A DNA stretch of 24,086 nucleotides from JAJTHJ01 sp046316025 (lineage in GTDB: Bacteria; Pseudomonadota; Gammaproteobacteria; Burkholderiales; Burkholderiaceae_F): contig JBKCXU010000003.1 in the NCBI GenBank assembly GCA_046316025.1, positions 1-24,086 of the forward strand, read 5' to 3'. The notes under the pieces were generated by a model. It worked only from the letters and a program-made list of their open reading frames with translations. It ran no database searches and was not told where the DNA came from. The position numbers and the translations under genes were made by a program. Below are positions 1 to 8,911 of the stretch, in pieces. Each line of letters starts with the position of its first letter. The stretch's first letter is position 1.

Positions 1-79
1 CGCTCACCGAGTCCTCCTATGCACCATTCCCTACCATCGCTTCGATCGACCCGTCAAAGGCAAGCCGCAGGTGTACGAC
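1..79 (+). pseudogene. 3' end of an unidentified reading frame
   Basis: A reading frame enters from the left edge and stops at a TAA at 80-82. Its last residues read IPYHRFDRPVKGKPQVYD. I do not recognise the protein. The piece is either the true C-terminus of a gene lying outside the window or debris next to the transposon. The last bases of this frame are duplicated about 44 bases further on, where they form the end of another short frame (LGHTDVIKVYDER, stop at 130-132), so the region has probably been rearranged. Confidence 0.25.
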
Positions 80-135
80 TAACGCTGAGACTCGGTCACA
101 CCGACGTCATCAAGGTGTACGACGAACGCTGAGAC
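71..135. repeat. 21-base direct repeat (71-91 and 115-135)
   Basis: Bases 71-91 and 115-135 are identical except for one base (T80 against G124). Both begin GTGTACGAC and end AACGCTGAGAC. Each copy carries the end of a short reading frame. The second copy ends just before the point, about 138-144, where similarity to Tn3-family transposases begins. The repeat may mark the rearrangement that removed the 5' end of the transposase gene. No Tn3-type 38-base terminal inverted repeat is visible here. Confidence 0.5.
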
Positions 136-212
136 CTGCCCACGATCGCGAATGGATCACCACCAAGCGGCGCGACAGCAGCCGCCTCGGTTATGCGCTG
201 CAACTGACAACG

Positions 213-3011
213 GTGCGCTTTCTCGGCACCTTCCTGGAAGACCCGGCCGCCGTGCCCGGCGCGGTGCTGCATTCGCTGTCCTCCCAACTCGGCATCGCCG
301 ATGCGGACTGCGTGCTTGCCTACCGCGAGAGCGAACAGCGCTGGCGGCACACGACCGAGATTCGCGTCCGCTACGACTACCGCGAGTTCACCGACAGGGG
401 CGTGCAATTCCGGCTCGGGCGCTGGCTATGCGCGATGTGCTGGACAGGCACCGACCGGCCCAGCACCTTGTTCGACTACGCCAATGGCTGGCTGGTCGGC
501 CACAAGGTACTGCTGCCCGGCGTGACGGTGCTGGAGCGTTTCGTCGCGGAGGTGCGGGCGCGCATGGAATCGCGCCTGTGGCGGATACTCTTGCGCGGCG
601 TGACGCAAGCACAGCGGCAGCGCCTGGAGGATTTGCTCAAGCCAGCCGAGGGCAGCCGCCAGTCCTGGTTGGATCGGCTGCGCAAGGGGCCGGTGCGGGT
701 CAGCGCCCCGTCGCTCGTACTGGCATTGCAACGCATCGAGACTGTGCGCGGCCTGGGCATCAAGCTGCCCGGCACTCATGTGCCGCCGAGCCGCATCGCG
801 GCGCTGGCGCGCTTTGCCGGCACCGTGAAGGTGTCGGCCGTGGCTCGGCTACCCGATGCGCGGCGCATCGCCACTCTGGTGGCTTTTGTCCTTTGCCTGG
901 AGGCCAGTGCGCAGGACGACGCTCTCGACGTCCTCGATCTGCTGCTGCGCGAGCTGTTCACCAAGGCCGAGAAAGAGGACCGCAAGGTCAGGCAGCGCAC
1001 GATCAAGGATCTGGATCGGGCCGCCTCGACATTGGCCCAGGCGTGCCGGATGCTGCTCGATTCCGATCTGCCGGACGGGGAACTGCGCGAGCGTGTCTAC
1101 GCGGCCATTGGTCGTGACGCGTTGGCCAAAGCCCTCAGCGATGTCAGCAGTCTGGTTCGTCCGCCCGACGATGTGTTCTTCACTGAGCTGGAGACCCGCA
1201 AGGCCATCGTTTCGCGCTTCCTGCCGACGCTGCTGCGCGTCATTCGGTTCGACGCCAATCCAACGGCGCAGCCCTTGGTGCAGGCGCTGAAATGGCTGCA
1301 CGAGAAGCCCGACGACGATCCGCCGAGCGCCATCGTCGGCAAGGCATGGCAGCGCCACGTCGTGCAAGACGACGGCACCGTCAACGCCACGGCCTACGCC
1401 TTCTGTGCGCTCGATAAGCTGCGCAGATCGATCCGTCGCCGCGACGTGTTCATCAGCCCGAGCTGGCGCTACGCCGATCCGCGTGCCGGCCTGCTGGCTG
1501 GCCCCGAATGGGAGGCGGCGCGGCCCATCGTTTGTCGCTCGCTGGGTCTGAGCGCCGAGCCGGCGGCCACGCTGAACGCACTCACGCGCGAGTTGGACGA
1601 AACTTACCGGCGGGTTGCTGAGCGCCTGCCGCGCAACGACGCGGTGCGTTTCGAGACGCTCGGCGACAAGACCGAACTGGTGCTCAGCCCGCTGGAGGCG
1701 CTGGAGGAACCGCCTTCGTTGATCGGGCTGCGCAACGAGATCAAGGCACGCATGCCGCGCGTCGATCTGCCGGAAATCCTGCTGGAGATCGCGGCGCGCA
1801 CGGGCTGTATGCAGGCGTTCACGCACCTGACCGAGCGCACCGCACGCGCGGCCGAGCTGACCACGAGCCTGTCGGCGGTGCTGCTGGCCGAGGCCTGCAA
1901 TACCGGTCCGGAGCCGTTCGTGCGACAGGACACCCCGGCGCTCAAGCGCGACCGGCTGCTGTGGGTCGATCAGAACTACTTGCGCGACGACACGCTGATC
2001 GCCTGCAACGCCGTGCTGGTCGCGGCGCAAAATCGCATCGCGCTGGCCCGTGCCTGGGGCGGCGGCGATGTGGCCTCGGCCGATGGCATGCGTTTCGTGG
2101 TGCCGGTGCGCACGATCCACGCCGCGCCGAATCCGAAATACTTCAACCGCGGGCGCGGCGTCACCTGGTACAACCTGCTGTCGGATCAGGGCACCGGGCT
2201 GAACGCGATCACGGTGACGGGCACGCTGCGCGACAGCCTGGTCTTGCTGGCCGTTGTGCTGGAGCAGCAGACCGAGTTGCAGCCGACGCAGATCATGACC
2301 GACACCGGCGCGTACAGCGACGTGGTGTTCGGCCTGTTCCGGCTGCTGGGCTACCGCTTCAGCCCGCGCCTGGCCGACATCGGCGGCACCCGCTTCTGGC
2401 GCGTCGATCCACAGGCCGACTACGGCGAGATCAACGCGCTGGCGCGGCAGCGCGTGCACCTCGATCGCATCACACCCCACTGGGACGACGTGCTGCGCCT
2501 GATCGGCTCGCTCAAACTCGGCCTGGTGCCGGCGATGGGCGTCATGCGCACCTTGCAGGTCGATGAGCGGCCGACCAGCCTGGCGCAGGCCATCGCCGAA
2601 ATCGGCCGCATCGACAAAACCATACACACGCTTAACTTCATCGACGACGAGGCCCGCCGCCGTGCCACGCTGCTGCAACTGAACCTCGGCGAAGGTCGCC
2701 ACAGCCTGGCGCGCAATGTCTTCCACGGCAAGCGCGGCGAGTTGTTCCAGCGCTACCGCGAAGGTCAGGAAGACCAGTTGAGTGCGCTCGGTCTGGTCGT
2801 GAACATGATCGTTCTGTGGAACACCCTCTACATGGACGCGGTGCTGGCGCAATTGCGCAGCGAGGGCTACCCGGTAAGGTCCGACGACGAGGCGCGCCTG
2901 TCGCCGTTCGGCCACGAGCACATCAACATGCTCGGGCGCTATTCGTTCTCGGTGCCCGAAATCGTCGCGCGAGGTGAGTTACGACCGCTCGGTAGAAATC
3001 GAGACGACTGA
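213..3011 (+). CDS. tnpA: Tn3-family transposase, N-terminus missing
   Basis: This is a replicative DDE transposase of the Tn3 family, which acts on transposon ends to form cointegrates. The frame gives 932 residues from a GTG at 213. Family-like sequence already begins about 24 codons upstream (HDREWITTKRRDSSRLGYAL, from about 141), so the gene has lost its first few dozen residues and its normal start. The N-terminal part matches the DUF4158 region (VRFLGTFLEDP). The C-terminal catalytic domain keeps an apparent DDE triad: D624 in ASADG, D697 in MTDTG and E827 in LGEGRH. The end (INMLGRYSFSVPEIVARGELRPL) is the usual family C-terminus. No resolvase gene, res site or 38-base terminal repeats are visible nearby, so I regard it as a transposon remnant with an intact catalytic domain but probably inactive. 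Confidence 0.9.
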   Translation: MRFLGTFLEDPAAVPGAVLHSLSSQLGIADADCVLAYRESEQRWRHTTEIRVRYDYREFTDRGVQFRLGRWLCAMCWTGTDRPSTLFDYANGWLVGHKVLLPGVTVLERFVAEVRARMESRLWRILLRGVTQAQRQRLEDLLKPAEGSRQSWLDRLRKGPVRVSAPSLVLALQRIETVRGLGIKLPGTHVPPSRIAALARFAGTVKVSAVARLPDARRIATLVAFVLCLEASAQDDALDVLDLLLRELFTKAEKEDRKVRQRTIKDLDRAASTLAQACRMLLDSDLPDGELRERVYAAIGRDALAKALSDVSSLVRPPDDVFFTELETRKAIVSRFLPTLLRVIRFDANPTAQPLVQALKWLHEKPDDDPPSAIVGKAWQRHVVQDDGTVNATAYAFCALDKLRRSIRRRDVFISPSWRYADPRAGLLAGPEWEAARPIVCRSLGLSAEPAATLNALTRELDETYRRVAERLPRNDAVRFETLGDKTELVLSPLEALEEPPSLIGLRNEIKARMPRVDLPEILLEIAARTGCMQAFTHLTERTARAAELTTSLSAVLLAEACNTGPEPFVRQDTPALKRDRLLWVDQNYLRDDTLIACNAVLVAAQNRIALARAWGGGDVASADGMRFVVPVRTIHAAPNPKYFNRGRGVTWYNLLSDQGTGLNAITVTGTLRDSLVLLAVVLEQQTELQPTQIMTDTGAYSDVVFGLFRLLGYRFSPRLADIGGTRFWRVDPQADYGEINALARQRVHLDRITPHWDDVLRLIGSLKLGLVPAMGVMRTLQVDERPTSLAQAIAEIGRIDKTIHTLNFIDDEARRRATLLQLNLGEGRHSLARNVFHGKRGELFQRYREGQEDQLSALGLVVNMIVLWNTLYMDAVLAQLRSEGYPVRSDDEARLSPFGHEHINMLGRYSFSVPEIVARGELRPLGRNRDD

Positions 3012-3037
3012 CCGGCTTAAGTCGGTTGGCTGTTCCA

Positions 3038-3175
3038 TTACTCCCCAAACCCCAATCCCAACTCCAGCGGCAGCAGCACTGCCTGCGCTTGCCGCAACTG
3101 CTCCACCGTCTTCGCCTCGCGCAGCAAGCTGCGCGCTGCTTCGATCTGCTCGTTCCCGCTCGCCGGCCGTGCCAT
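3038..3175 (-). pseudogene. N-terminal fragment of an IS630-family transposase
   Basis: A 45-codon minus-strand frame starts at an ATG (3173-3175) and reads MARPASGNEQIEAARSLL, then LREAKTVEQLRQAQAVLLPLELGLG. This strongly resembles the first 40 or so residues of IS630-type transposases, just before their helix-turn-helix. The frame then ends at a TAA and no further transposase sequence follows, because the Tn3 gene lies immediately beyond. It is a truncated leftover, not a functional gene. It is a different IS630 lineage from the ones near 11.8 kb and 13.2 kb. Confidence 0.55.
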
Positions 3176-3468
3176 GGCTGCCTCCCGCCCAAAATCGCAC
3201 GGCCATATTACTGCTGTTTCTATTGCGAATTGGAATCAAACGGGATACCGCGCAGCCGGCTGCACACCGGCCGTTCGGTTCACCAATGTCGATGACGCAG
3301 CCCAAGACCACGCTAACCCGCGGGCAGTACGCACCATTGCCGTATCGGTCTTCCCGACGCCACCTTCCACCTTGCCACGTCCGCACGCCACGGGCCAGAC
3401 GTTTCTTCGGGACGATTTGCGGCGCGGACGGGCCGATTGGATCGCTAAGCCTTCAACGTATGACTCTT
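3176..3468. other. Gene-free stretch
   Basis: I see no convincing gene on either strand in these 293 bases. Overlapping open frames are present but have the composition expected of unconstrained GC-rich DNA. The stretch separates the IS630 fragment from the end of the SEC-C gene. Confidence 0.5.
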
Positions 3469-4479
3469 TCATTCACAACATCTCGCCGGTTTTGACCGGC
3501 GCACGAAGACTTCGATACGGTCGGCCTGTTTGCCGCGATTGATGGCGGCCAGCGAGCGCGTCAGCCCATCGTCGAACTCGCGCTCGCGGCGCCATTCGCC
3601 CACGCCTTCGCTCACCACGTCGCCGCAGGCGGCAAGCGCGCGAGCCAGTGCGTCGGCGTCGAGCACCCGGTAGTGATCGGTGACCAGCAACAACGGATCG
3701 CCGCTGATGGCATCCACCATCGTGGGCAGGGGCGGCGGCAGCACCGCCCGCCGCACCCAGGCGCGCGCAACGGCCAGTCCCTCCGCCCGCGGTAGATCGG
3801 ACACCGGATTCGCGTCCTCGACTTCGGCGCGTATGGCGGCAAGCACTTCGGCCACACCCAGCATCGGGAACGGGTAGACGGCACCCGAGAGCACCCGGCG
3901 GTCGCCCAGCACCATCGCGCGGCAGCCGATCAGCATGCCCGCGCGCAGGGCTTCGCTGCCCGAGCGCTCTTGGACGAAGACCGGCTCGGCCTCTTCGTCG
4001 AGCGCATCCACCAACGTCAACCCCTCACCGCGCCGAACCTCGGCGATCGTGTACGGCCGCAGCGGCTGCCCGGCGAGTTGCTCGATCCACTGCCGCTCGG
4101 TCGCACTGAAGGTTGGGCCGTCGGCACCCAGCACGTACCGATTGACGTTGCATCGCTGCCCCTTGATTTGGATCTCGCCTTCGGCGAGCAGCCACTCGAA
4201 GAGATTGACCATGAGCATCTCGTGCAGCCCCGCATCGAGTTCGCCCGCCTCGGATGCGTCTTCGGGCCAGAGTTCCCCAGACAGCAGATCGTCCAGCGCC
4301 ACCTGAACCGCCTTGCGGTGGCGATCGGTCAGCCAGCCGAGCGCGCGCTCGACCGCGGTTTCGCGCCCGTCGCCGACGGAAGCCTCGGGCGTTGCCGCGC
4401 GGGGCCCGCCGTGGCAGTGCTTGTACTTCAAACCGCTGCCGCAGGGACAGTGGTCGTTGCGGCCGATTTTTGGACTCAT
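3469..4479 (-). CDS. SEC-C motif protein of unknown function
   Basis: The protein has 336 residues from the ATG at 4477-4479. It opens with a SEC-C zinc-binding motif: MSPKIGRNDHCPCGSG, with C11, C13, C22 and H23 as likely metal ligands. SEC-C is the motif found at the C-terminus of SecA and in many small uncharacterised bacterial proteins. The remaining ~310 residues have no domain I can name; they are acidic, soluble and contain no membrane segment. I chose this start because the motif is normally very close to the N-terminus, although the frame stays open for another 86 codons upstream. The C-terminus (DRIEVFVRRSKPARCCE) is abrupt and may have been cut short by the rearranged DNA beyond it. 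It is divergent from the lipoprotein gene at 4739, with 259 bases between. Confidence 0.75.
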   Translation of the reverse strand: MSPKIGRNDHCPCGSGLKYKHCHGGPRAATPEASVGDGRETAVERALGWLTDRHRKAVQVALDDLLSGELWPEDASEAGELDAGLHEMLMVNLFEWLLAEGEIQIKGQRCNVNRYVLGADGPTFSATERQWIEQLAGQPLRPYTIAEVRRGEGLTLVDALDEEAEPVFVQERSGSEALRAGMLIGCRAMVLGDRRVLSGAVYPFPMLGVAEVLAAIRAEVEDANPVSDLPRAEGLAVARAWVRRAVLPPPLPTMVDAISGDPLLLVTDHYRVLDADALARALAACGDVVSEGVGEWRREREFDDGLTRSLAAINRGKQADRIEVFVRRSKPARCCE

Positions 4480-4738
4480 TGAATGGAGTGTCGCGACGTT
4501 TGCCGAAGTCCTATTGTGCGGCACCCCTCGGTCGCGCGATTCCTCCGTCATGAGCGCACGACCTTCGGCCAGGCAGGGGCGGCCCGCTTCGCACAGCCCC
4601 AAAGGCGCCGACCTGCCAACTATCGCGGGGGCAGACCGGTGCGCAACGTCTTGTCGCTTTACTTTGCCCAGCCGTCGGCATGGCCGTCGCTGAGGCGTCG
4701 CTCGCAATGCGCGTTTTAACCCGCGGTACGGAGACACG

Positions 4739-5569
4739 ATGAAAGAGACTCACCCCCGCGCGTCGTCGCCGCGCCGACTTTCGCTTCCGCGCTGGCTTGC
4801 GATCGCCGGCGTCGCCGGCATGGTTTTCGTGCTGGCGGGCTGTGCGACGCCGACCGCGCCTGAATCGCGCGGCGCCCAGGCGGCCGATGCCGAACCGATG
4901 CGCCTGGCCGCGACTCCAAGCGGCCCCTGCAACGCCAAGTTCGATCCGGCACAAACCCAATACATCGTCGGCTACGGCAGTCTGATGCAGGACGAGTCGC
5001 GCAAGCGCACGGCGCCCAATGCCGGCACCGCCTATCCGGTGGCGGTCAAGGGCTTCCGGCGCGGCTGGTTTGCCAAGGGCGGAACGCTCGGCTTCGATAC
5101 CACCTATCTCGGCGTCGTGCCCGATGCCGCCAGCCAGATCAATGCGGTGTTCTATCAGGTCGACGGGCCGGAACTGGCCGCCACCGACCAGCGCGAGGCC
5201 ATCTACTGCCGTCTCGGCATCGAAGCGGCGCAGGTCAGGGTGCTGAAGGCCGATCTGCCCGCGCCCAAAGGGCAGATCTGGATCTACACCAATAAGGCCG
5301 ACAGCATCGCCACGGCCACGCCGGCCTATCCGCTGGTGCAGTCCTATGTGGACATCTTCGTCTCGGGCTGCCTGGAGCAGGAGCAACGCTATCAGGTGGC
5401 AGGCTTCGCCCAGCAGTGCCTGAAGACCACAACCGACTGGTCCGGGCACTGGGTCAACGACCGGCTGTATCCGCGCCGGCCGTTCATCTATCAGCCCAAG
5501 GCGCGCGCGATCGACAAGCTGCTGGCCGAGCAGTTGCCGGAGTATTTTCGGCAGATCAGGATCGAGTAA
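4739..5569 (+). CDS. Lipoprotein with gamma-glutamylcyclotransferase-like fold
   Basis: This 276-residue protein begins with a positively charged segment, a hydrophobic stretch (about 19-34) and a lipobox, LAGC, with the lipidated cysteine at 35; it is expected to be a membrane-anchored periplasmic lipoprotein. The mature part starts like members of the GGCT/AIG2-like family: YIVGYGSLM (residues 75-83) is the substrate-loop motif, and E153 in DQREAIYC sits where the family has its general acid-base glutamate. Relatives release 5-oxoproline from gamma-glutamyl compounds, but the substrate here is unknown and most family members are cytoplasmic. Several cysteines in the mature part (64, 157 and others) could form disulfides. 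A GGAG lies 6-9 bases before the ATG. It stands alone. Confidence 0.8.
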   Translation: MKETHPRASSPRRLSLPRWLAIAGVAGMVFVLAGCATPTAPESRGAQAADAEPMRLAATPSGPCNAKFDPAQTQYIVGYGSLMQDESRKRTAPNAGTAYPVAVKGFRRGWFAKGGTLGFDTTYLGVVPDAASQINAVFYQVDGPELAATDQREAIYCRLGIEAAQVRVLKADLPAPKGQIWIYTNKADSIATATPAYPLVQSYVDIFVSGCLEQEQRYQVAGFAQQCLKTTTDWSGHWVNDRLYPRRPFIYQPKARAIDKLLAEQLPEYFRQIRIE

Positions 5570-5840
5570 GGGTCGCCGCAGCGGCGTGGGTCGACGAACC
5601 AAAGTGGCGCGGCGACGCAGGATTTCCACGTCGCCGCCACGAGTCGGCGGCGGTGGTCGTACCGGGGCGCGGCAACAAGCCCGCCCTGTCGCGTGCAGAT
5701 GGCGTTTGCGCCACGCGGCCTCCTTGCCCGCCTCGCAGCCGTTAGCGCCGAACGTGCGACCGCAGCAGGGACAACAACAACGGACTGCCGACGCACCACG
5801 GCTTCGCGCCGATCGAGCGCCGTGAATCCAAACCCATCCG
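5570..5840. other. Gene-free stretch before the glycosyltransferase
   Basis: These 271 bases are very GC-rich. I find no supported gene, no transposase fragment and no clear promoter in them. Confidence 0.4.
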
Positions 5841-6644
5841 ATGCCGCCAGGCCAATCCGCCACACCGCTCTTCTCGATCGTCACGCCGGCATTTCAGGCC
5901 CAGCAGTGGATTCCCGAATTGCTGGCAAGCCTTGCGGCGCAATCCTGCGGCGACTATGAATTGGTGATCGCACCCGACGACGGCCTGGACTACACGCAGT
6001 TCGGTGCCGATTCGCGAGTGCGGGTTCTGGCGCGCACGGCCGTGGCCAGCGGCGAGTCGCGCGCCCGCAACGAAGCGGTCGCCGCCAGCCGCGGCACCTA
6101 CATCGCAATGCTCGACGCCGACGACCTGCTGGCGCCGAATTACCTGGAGGCCTTTCGCGCGCACTTCGCCGCCACCGGCGATACGGCTGCGATGGCGCCG
6201 ACCGAGGTCTTCGACGCCGACGGGTGGACCAAACTCTGCGGTGGCGGCAGTTCGACAATGGACTTGCAGGTCTTGGCCTGGACGCTTGCCTCGGTGCATG
6301 TCGTCTGTCGTCGCGACGCGCACCGCGCCTGGGACGAAGCCAGCGTCTTCGGCCAGGACATCCTGCGCGATGCGTCGATCCTGTCGGCTGCCGGGTCGCT
6401 GGCGGTCGTCGATACCCGGTACCGGCTGCGCCTGCACGATCAGCAGATGACCGCCCGCGTCGGCGACGAAAGCCAGGTGCGTGCCGAGTACCGACGGCTG
6501 CGCGGACTGCCGGTACCGCCCGACGTAGCCGAGTTGTTCGCCATTCGCGAATCCGCCAATCGCTTCTACGAGCGCTTCCGCCGGCCGGGCGAACACTGGT
6601 ATCGATTCTTCGACCGCCTGGAAGCGGCCGGGATCGCGGTGTAA
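5841..6644 (+). CDS. Family 2 glycosyltransferase
   Basis: The protein has 267 residues and a GT-A fold of the GT2 type, which transfers a sugar from a nucleotide-sugar donor to an acceptor at the cytoplasmic side of the membrane. The N-terminal strand reads SIVTPAF (12-18), followed by the ESRARNEAVAAS helix, and the metal-binding DxD-type motif is LDADD (91-95). There are no membrane segments. Acceptor and donor cannot be inferred. It is not in an operon with other polysaccharide genes, which is unusual, and a transposase fragment on the other strand begins almost at its stop codon. Its C-terminus may therefore be altered by that insertion, although the length is within the range of small GT2 enzymes. 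Confidence 0.85.
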   Translation: MPPGQSATPLFSIVTPAFQAQQWIPELLASLAAQSCGDYELVIAPDDGLDYTQFGADSRVRVLARTAVASGESRARNEAVAASRGTYIAMLDADDLLAPNYLEAFRAHFAATGDTAAMAPTEVFDADGWTKLCGGGSSTMDLQVLAWTLASVHVVCRRDAHRAWDEASVFGQDILRDASILSAAGSLAVVDTRYRLRLHDQQMTARVGDESQVRAEYRRLRGLPVPPDVAELFAIRESANRFYERFRRPGEHWYRFFDRLEAAGIAV

Positions 6645-6647
6645 GCG

Positions 6648-7058
6648 CAGCAGATGCGACTGCAACCAGCGCTCGGCCGCCTCGGCGTCCATCGCCTTCA
6701 GCGCCTGCCGCAACGTGTCTTCGCCGACCATGCTCCCGCAGCCCAGCACCTGCGCGCCGACCGCATCGCCGCGCAGTGCGGTCACGTGTGCATAGCGCCG
6801 ATGACCGCACAGCCCCGACAGCAGCCAGGTACCCAGAATGTCGCGCAGCGCGCTGCCGTTCGGACTCGTGTAGCGCAACGGGCAGTCGCGCTCCCAACCG
6901 GCGAACAACCCGGTGGCCTGCAGGTACTCGGCAAAATAGGCCATCTGACCGAGCGGCGTGACACTCGCCCCAGGATCGAAGCGCACCTGTACCCGCCCGC
7001 CCAAGGTGTCCACCGCGCCGTCTACCGTCGCCATTCCCTCGTCCGCCGACTCACCCAT
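6648..7058 (-). pseudogene. N-terminal fragment of an IS4-like DDE transposase
   Basis: Reading right to left from the ATG at 7056-7058 (or 7032-7034), about 137 codons look like the first part of an IS4/IS1380-type transposase: VRFDPGASVTPLGQMAYF, then CPLRYTSPNGSALRDILGT and GHRRYAHVTALRGDAV. The similarity ends near 6648, where the opposite-strand glycosyltransferase stops, so the catalytic two-thirds of the protein are absent. The open frame continues through the glycosyltransferase only as its antisense shadow. It is a truncated insertion sequence. The family assignment is from memory of the sequence pattern. Confidence 0.6.
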
Positions 7059-7252
7059 TGGGTGAACCCTCCCATCCCGCCAAATCCCGCGCCAACACTA
7101 CCTCAGCGCCAACTTCGAGCGCTTCAACTGCCGGAAATAGGTTCAATGGCGAGCAGCGGTTCGGGGCGAAACCTCGACAAATTGCGCGAACATCAACTTC
7201 ACCCCCGACTGCCCGCGCGTCGGGTGCGTCGGAGCGCTTGGTAATCCAAACG

Positions 7253-7259
7253 GGGAGGT
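7253..7259 (+). promoter_or_regulatory. Ribosome binding site that fixes a TTG start
   Basis: GGGGAGG lies 5 bases before a TTG at 7265-7267. It is the only good Shine-Dalgarno sequence upstream of the AraC-type regulator and gives the protein its normal family length. Confidence 0.65.
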
Positions 7260-7264
7260 TTTCG

Positions 7265-8104
7265 TTGGCCAAGCTAGATCCTCTGAACACGTCGCGTTAC
7301 TGGCACGCCAGCGGAGTGCCCGGCATGGACATGCTGCACGCGGACTTCACCTCGCACGCCTACGCGCCGCACACGCACCACTCGTTCGTGATCGCGGTTA
7401 CCGAGGTCGGCGGCGCGGAGTTCAAGAGCCGCGGTCGCACAGGCGTAGCCCATCCGCAGGCGCTGCTCGTCTTCAATCCAGGCGAGCCCCATTCGGGCCG
7501 CATGGGCGGCAGTCCGCGCTGGCGCTATCGGTCCTTGTATCTGGCCGAGCCAGGCATCAGGCACCTGATGACGGCGCTGGGCACCGACCAGCCTCGGTAC
7601 TTCGAATCCAACACCTTCTGCGACCCGGCGCTCATCACCGGCTTTCTGGAGCTTCACCGGGCCTTCGATGGCGACGGCGGTCCGTTGGACGCGCTGCGGC
7701 AGCAGGAGCTCTTCGTGCACAGCTTTGGCACGCTGTTCCAGAACCACGCCCGACGAGGTCAACGCGTACTTCCGGTACCAACGGACGCGAGCCTGGTGGC
7801 ACCGGTGTTGGAACTGATGCGCGACGCCTTCGCGGAGCGGCTGACACTCAAACAGATGGCGACCGTGGCCGACCTCACGACATTCCAGCTGATCGGCGCC
7901 TTCAATCGGACGATCGGCCTGACCCCCCACGCGTACCTGACTCAGCTGCGTCTGCGGGCCGCCCTGCGTCTACTCACTGCGGGACGCCCGCTGATCGAGG
8001 CCGCGGTCGCGAGCGGCTTCTACGACCAGAGTGCCCTTACGCGGCATTTCAAGCGCACTTTCGGCATGACGCCCATGCAGTACGTCCGTGCGCGGATCAA
8101 CTGA
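7265..8104 (+). CDS. AraC-family transcriptional regulator
   Basis: The gene encodes 279 residues from a TTG start chosen for its strong ribosome binding site; the frame is open further upstream, but that part overlaps the IS4-like fragment. The N-terminal half is a cupin-type AraC ligand-binding domain, with HTHH at 36-39 and a family-typical VFNPGEPHSG segment near 69-78. The C-terminal ~100 residues form the double helix-turn-helix: LTLKQMATVADLTTFQLIGAF for the first, and AAVASGFYDQSALTRHFKRT followed by GMTPMQYVR for the second. These proteins bind DNA as activators in response to a small ligand. Its target is unknown. The plus-strand enzyme cluster starting at 9782 is the nearest large set of genes, but an IS1182 remnant lies between, so the link is only a possibility. 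Confidence 0.9.
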   Translation: MAKLDPLNTSRYWHASGVPGMDMLHADFTSHAYAPHTHHSFVIAVTEVGGAEFKSRGRTGVAHPQALLVFNPGEPHSGRMGGSPRWRYRSLYLAEPGIRHLMTALGTDQPRYFESNTFCDPALITGFLELHRAFDGDGGPLDALRQQELFVHSFGTLFQNHARRGQRVLPVPTDASLVAPVLELMRDAFAERLTLKQMATVADLTTFQLIGAFNRTIGLTPHAYLTQLRLRAALRLLTAGRPLIEAAVASGFYDQSALTRHFKRTFGMTPMQYVRARIN

Positions 8105-8224
8105 CGCGCTGAGGCTTCGCTCCGGTCGCGGTAGGGACGGGGATTACTCCCCGCCCCCAGCACAGTCAGCGTCCGCCGAACACGTGTTGAACGCGGTGCG
8201 GACCGCGTTCCCGGACAAGGCAAC

Positions 8225-8911
8225 CGGCGGTCGCAGGCGGCGCGGCTGCGGGCCGAGCGCGAGCGGCAGCAGCGGCTGCACAAGGCGCTGGAGCGGCTGC
8301 CCGAGTTGGAGCAGGCCAAGCGGCGGCAGGGGGGCGAGGCCGAGACCGCGCGGGCCAGCAGCACCGATGCCTGCGCGCGCGTGATGAAGATGGCCGATGG
8401 CGGGTTTCGACCGGCGTACAACGCACAGTTCGTCAGCGACCGCGAAGCGCAGGTGGTGGTTGGGGTGGAGGTGAGCACCGCCGGCAGCGACATGGGGCAG
8501 TTGCAACCGATGGTCGAGCAGGTGCAAGGGCGCTGCGGGCGGCTGCTCGGGCAGTGGCTGGTCGATGGGGGTTATCCGGCGCACGAGCAGATCGAGGCGG
8601 TGGCCGGGCGCACCGAGGTGTATGCGCCGGTACCCGAGCCGCGAGCGAAGAAGGACGAGCAGGGCAATCCGGTGGTGCAGGACAAGCACGCGCCCAAGGC
8701 GGGCGACAGCGCGGCGGTGGCCGAATGCGTCAACGCCCAGGCGCGCAATCGGGGGCTGATTCGGCTGCCGGTGCGGGGTCGGGTCAAGGTGCGCTGCGTG
8801 GCGCTGCTGTATGCGCTGGCGCACAACCTGATGCGCACGGTGGCGTTGGCGCCGCAGTTGCTCGGGCTCGACAGCCGAGGTGCGTCCGCGCTGCGGGCGG
8901 CGGGTGCGTGA
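8225..8911 (+). pseudogene. IS1182-family transposase, 5' truncated and internally deleted
   Basis: The frame reads as the C-terminal half of an IS1182-type DDE transposase: a charged coiled segment (RLRAERERQQRLHKALERL), then TDACARVMKMADGGFRPAYNAQ with the first catalytic aspartate, WLVDGGYPAHEQIE with the second, and AECVNAQARNRGLIRLPVRG with the likely glutamate. Two losses are visible. The N-terminal half is gone, and the usual 20 or more residues between GDS(A/E)AVAE and (T)AECVNAQ, normally containing a YKERAAT-like helix, are missing in frame. The element should be inactive. It follows the AraC gene by about 120 bases. Confidence 0.75.

Noticed and set aside
849..2921. 690-codon open frame antisense to the Tn3 transposase
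   Set aside because: It is the shadow of a codon-biased gene on the other strand; its translation is rich in His, Gln and Arg and matches no family.
3236..3472. Minus-strand frame with VEGGVGKTDTA, similar to a ParA Walker A motif
   Set aside because: No other ParA motif follows in this or a neighbouring frame, and the rest of the frame has the composition of random GC-rich DNA. The match is short and probably chance.
3484..3501. Hairpin CGCCGGT-TTTG-ACCGGCG as a terminator for the SEC-C gene
   Set aside because: It lies inside the last codons of the reading frame and is not followed by a T-run in the direction of transcription.
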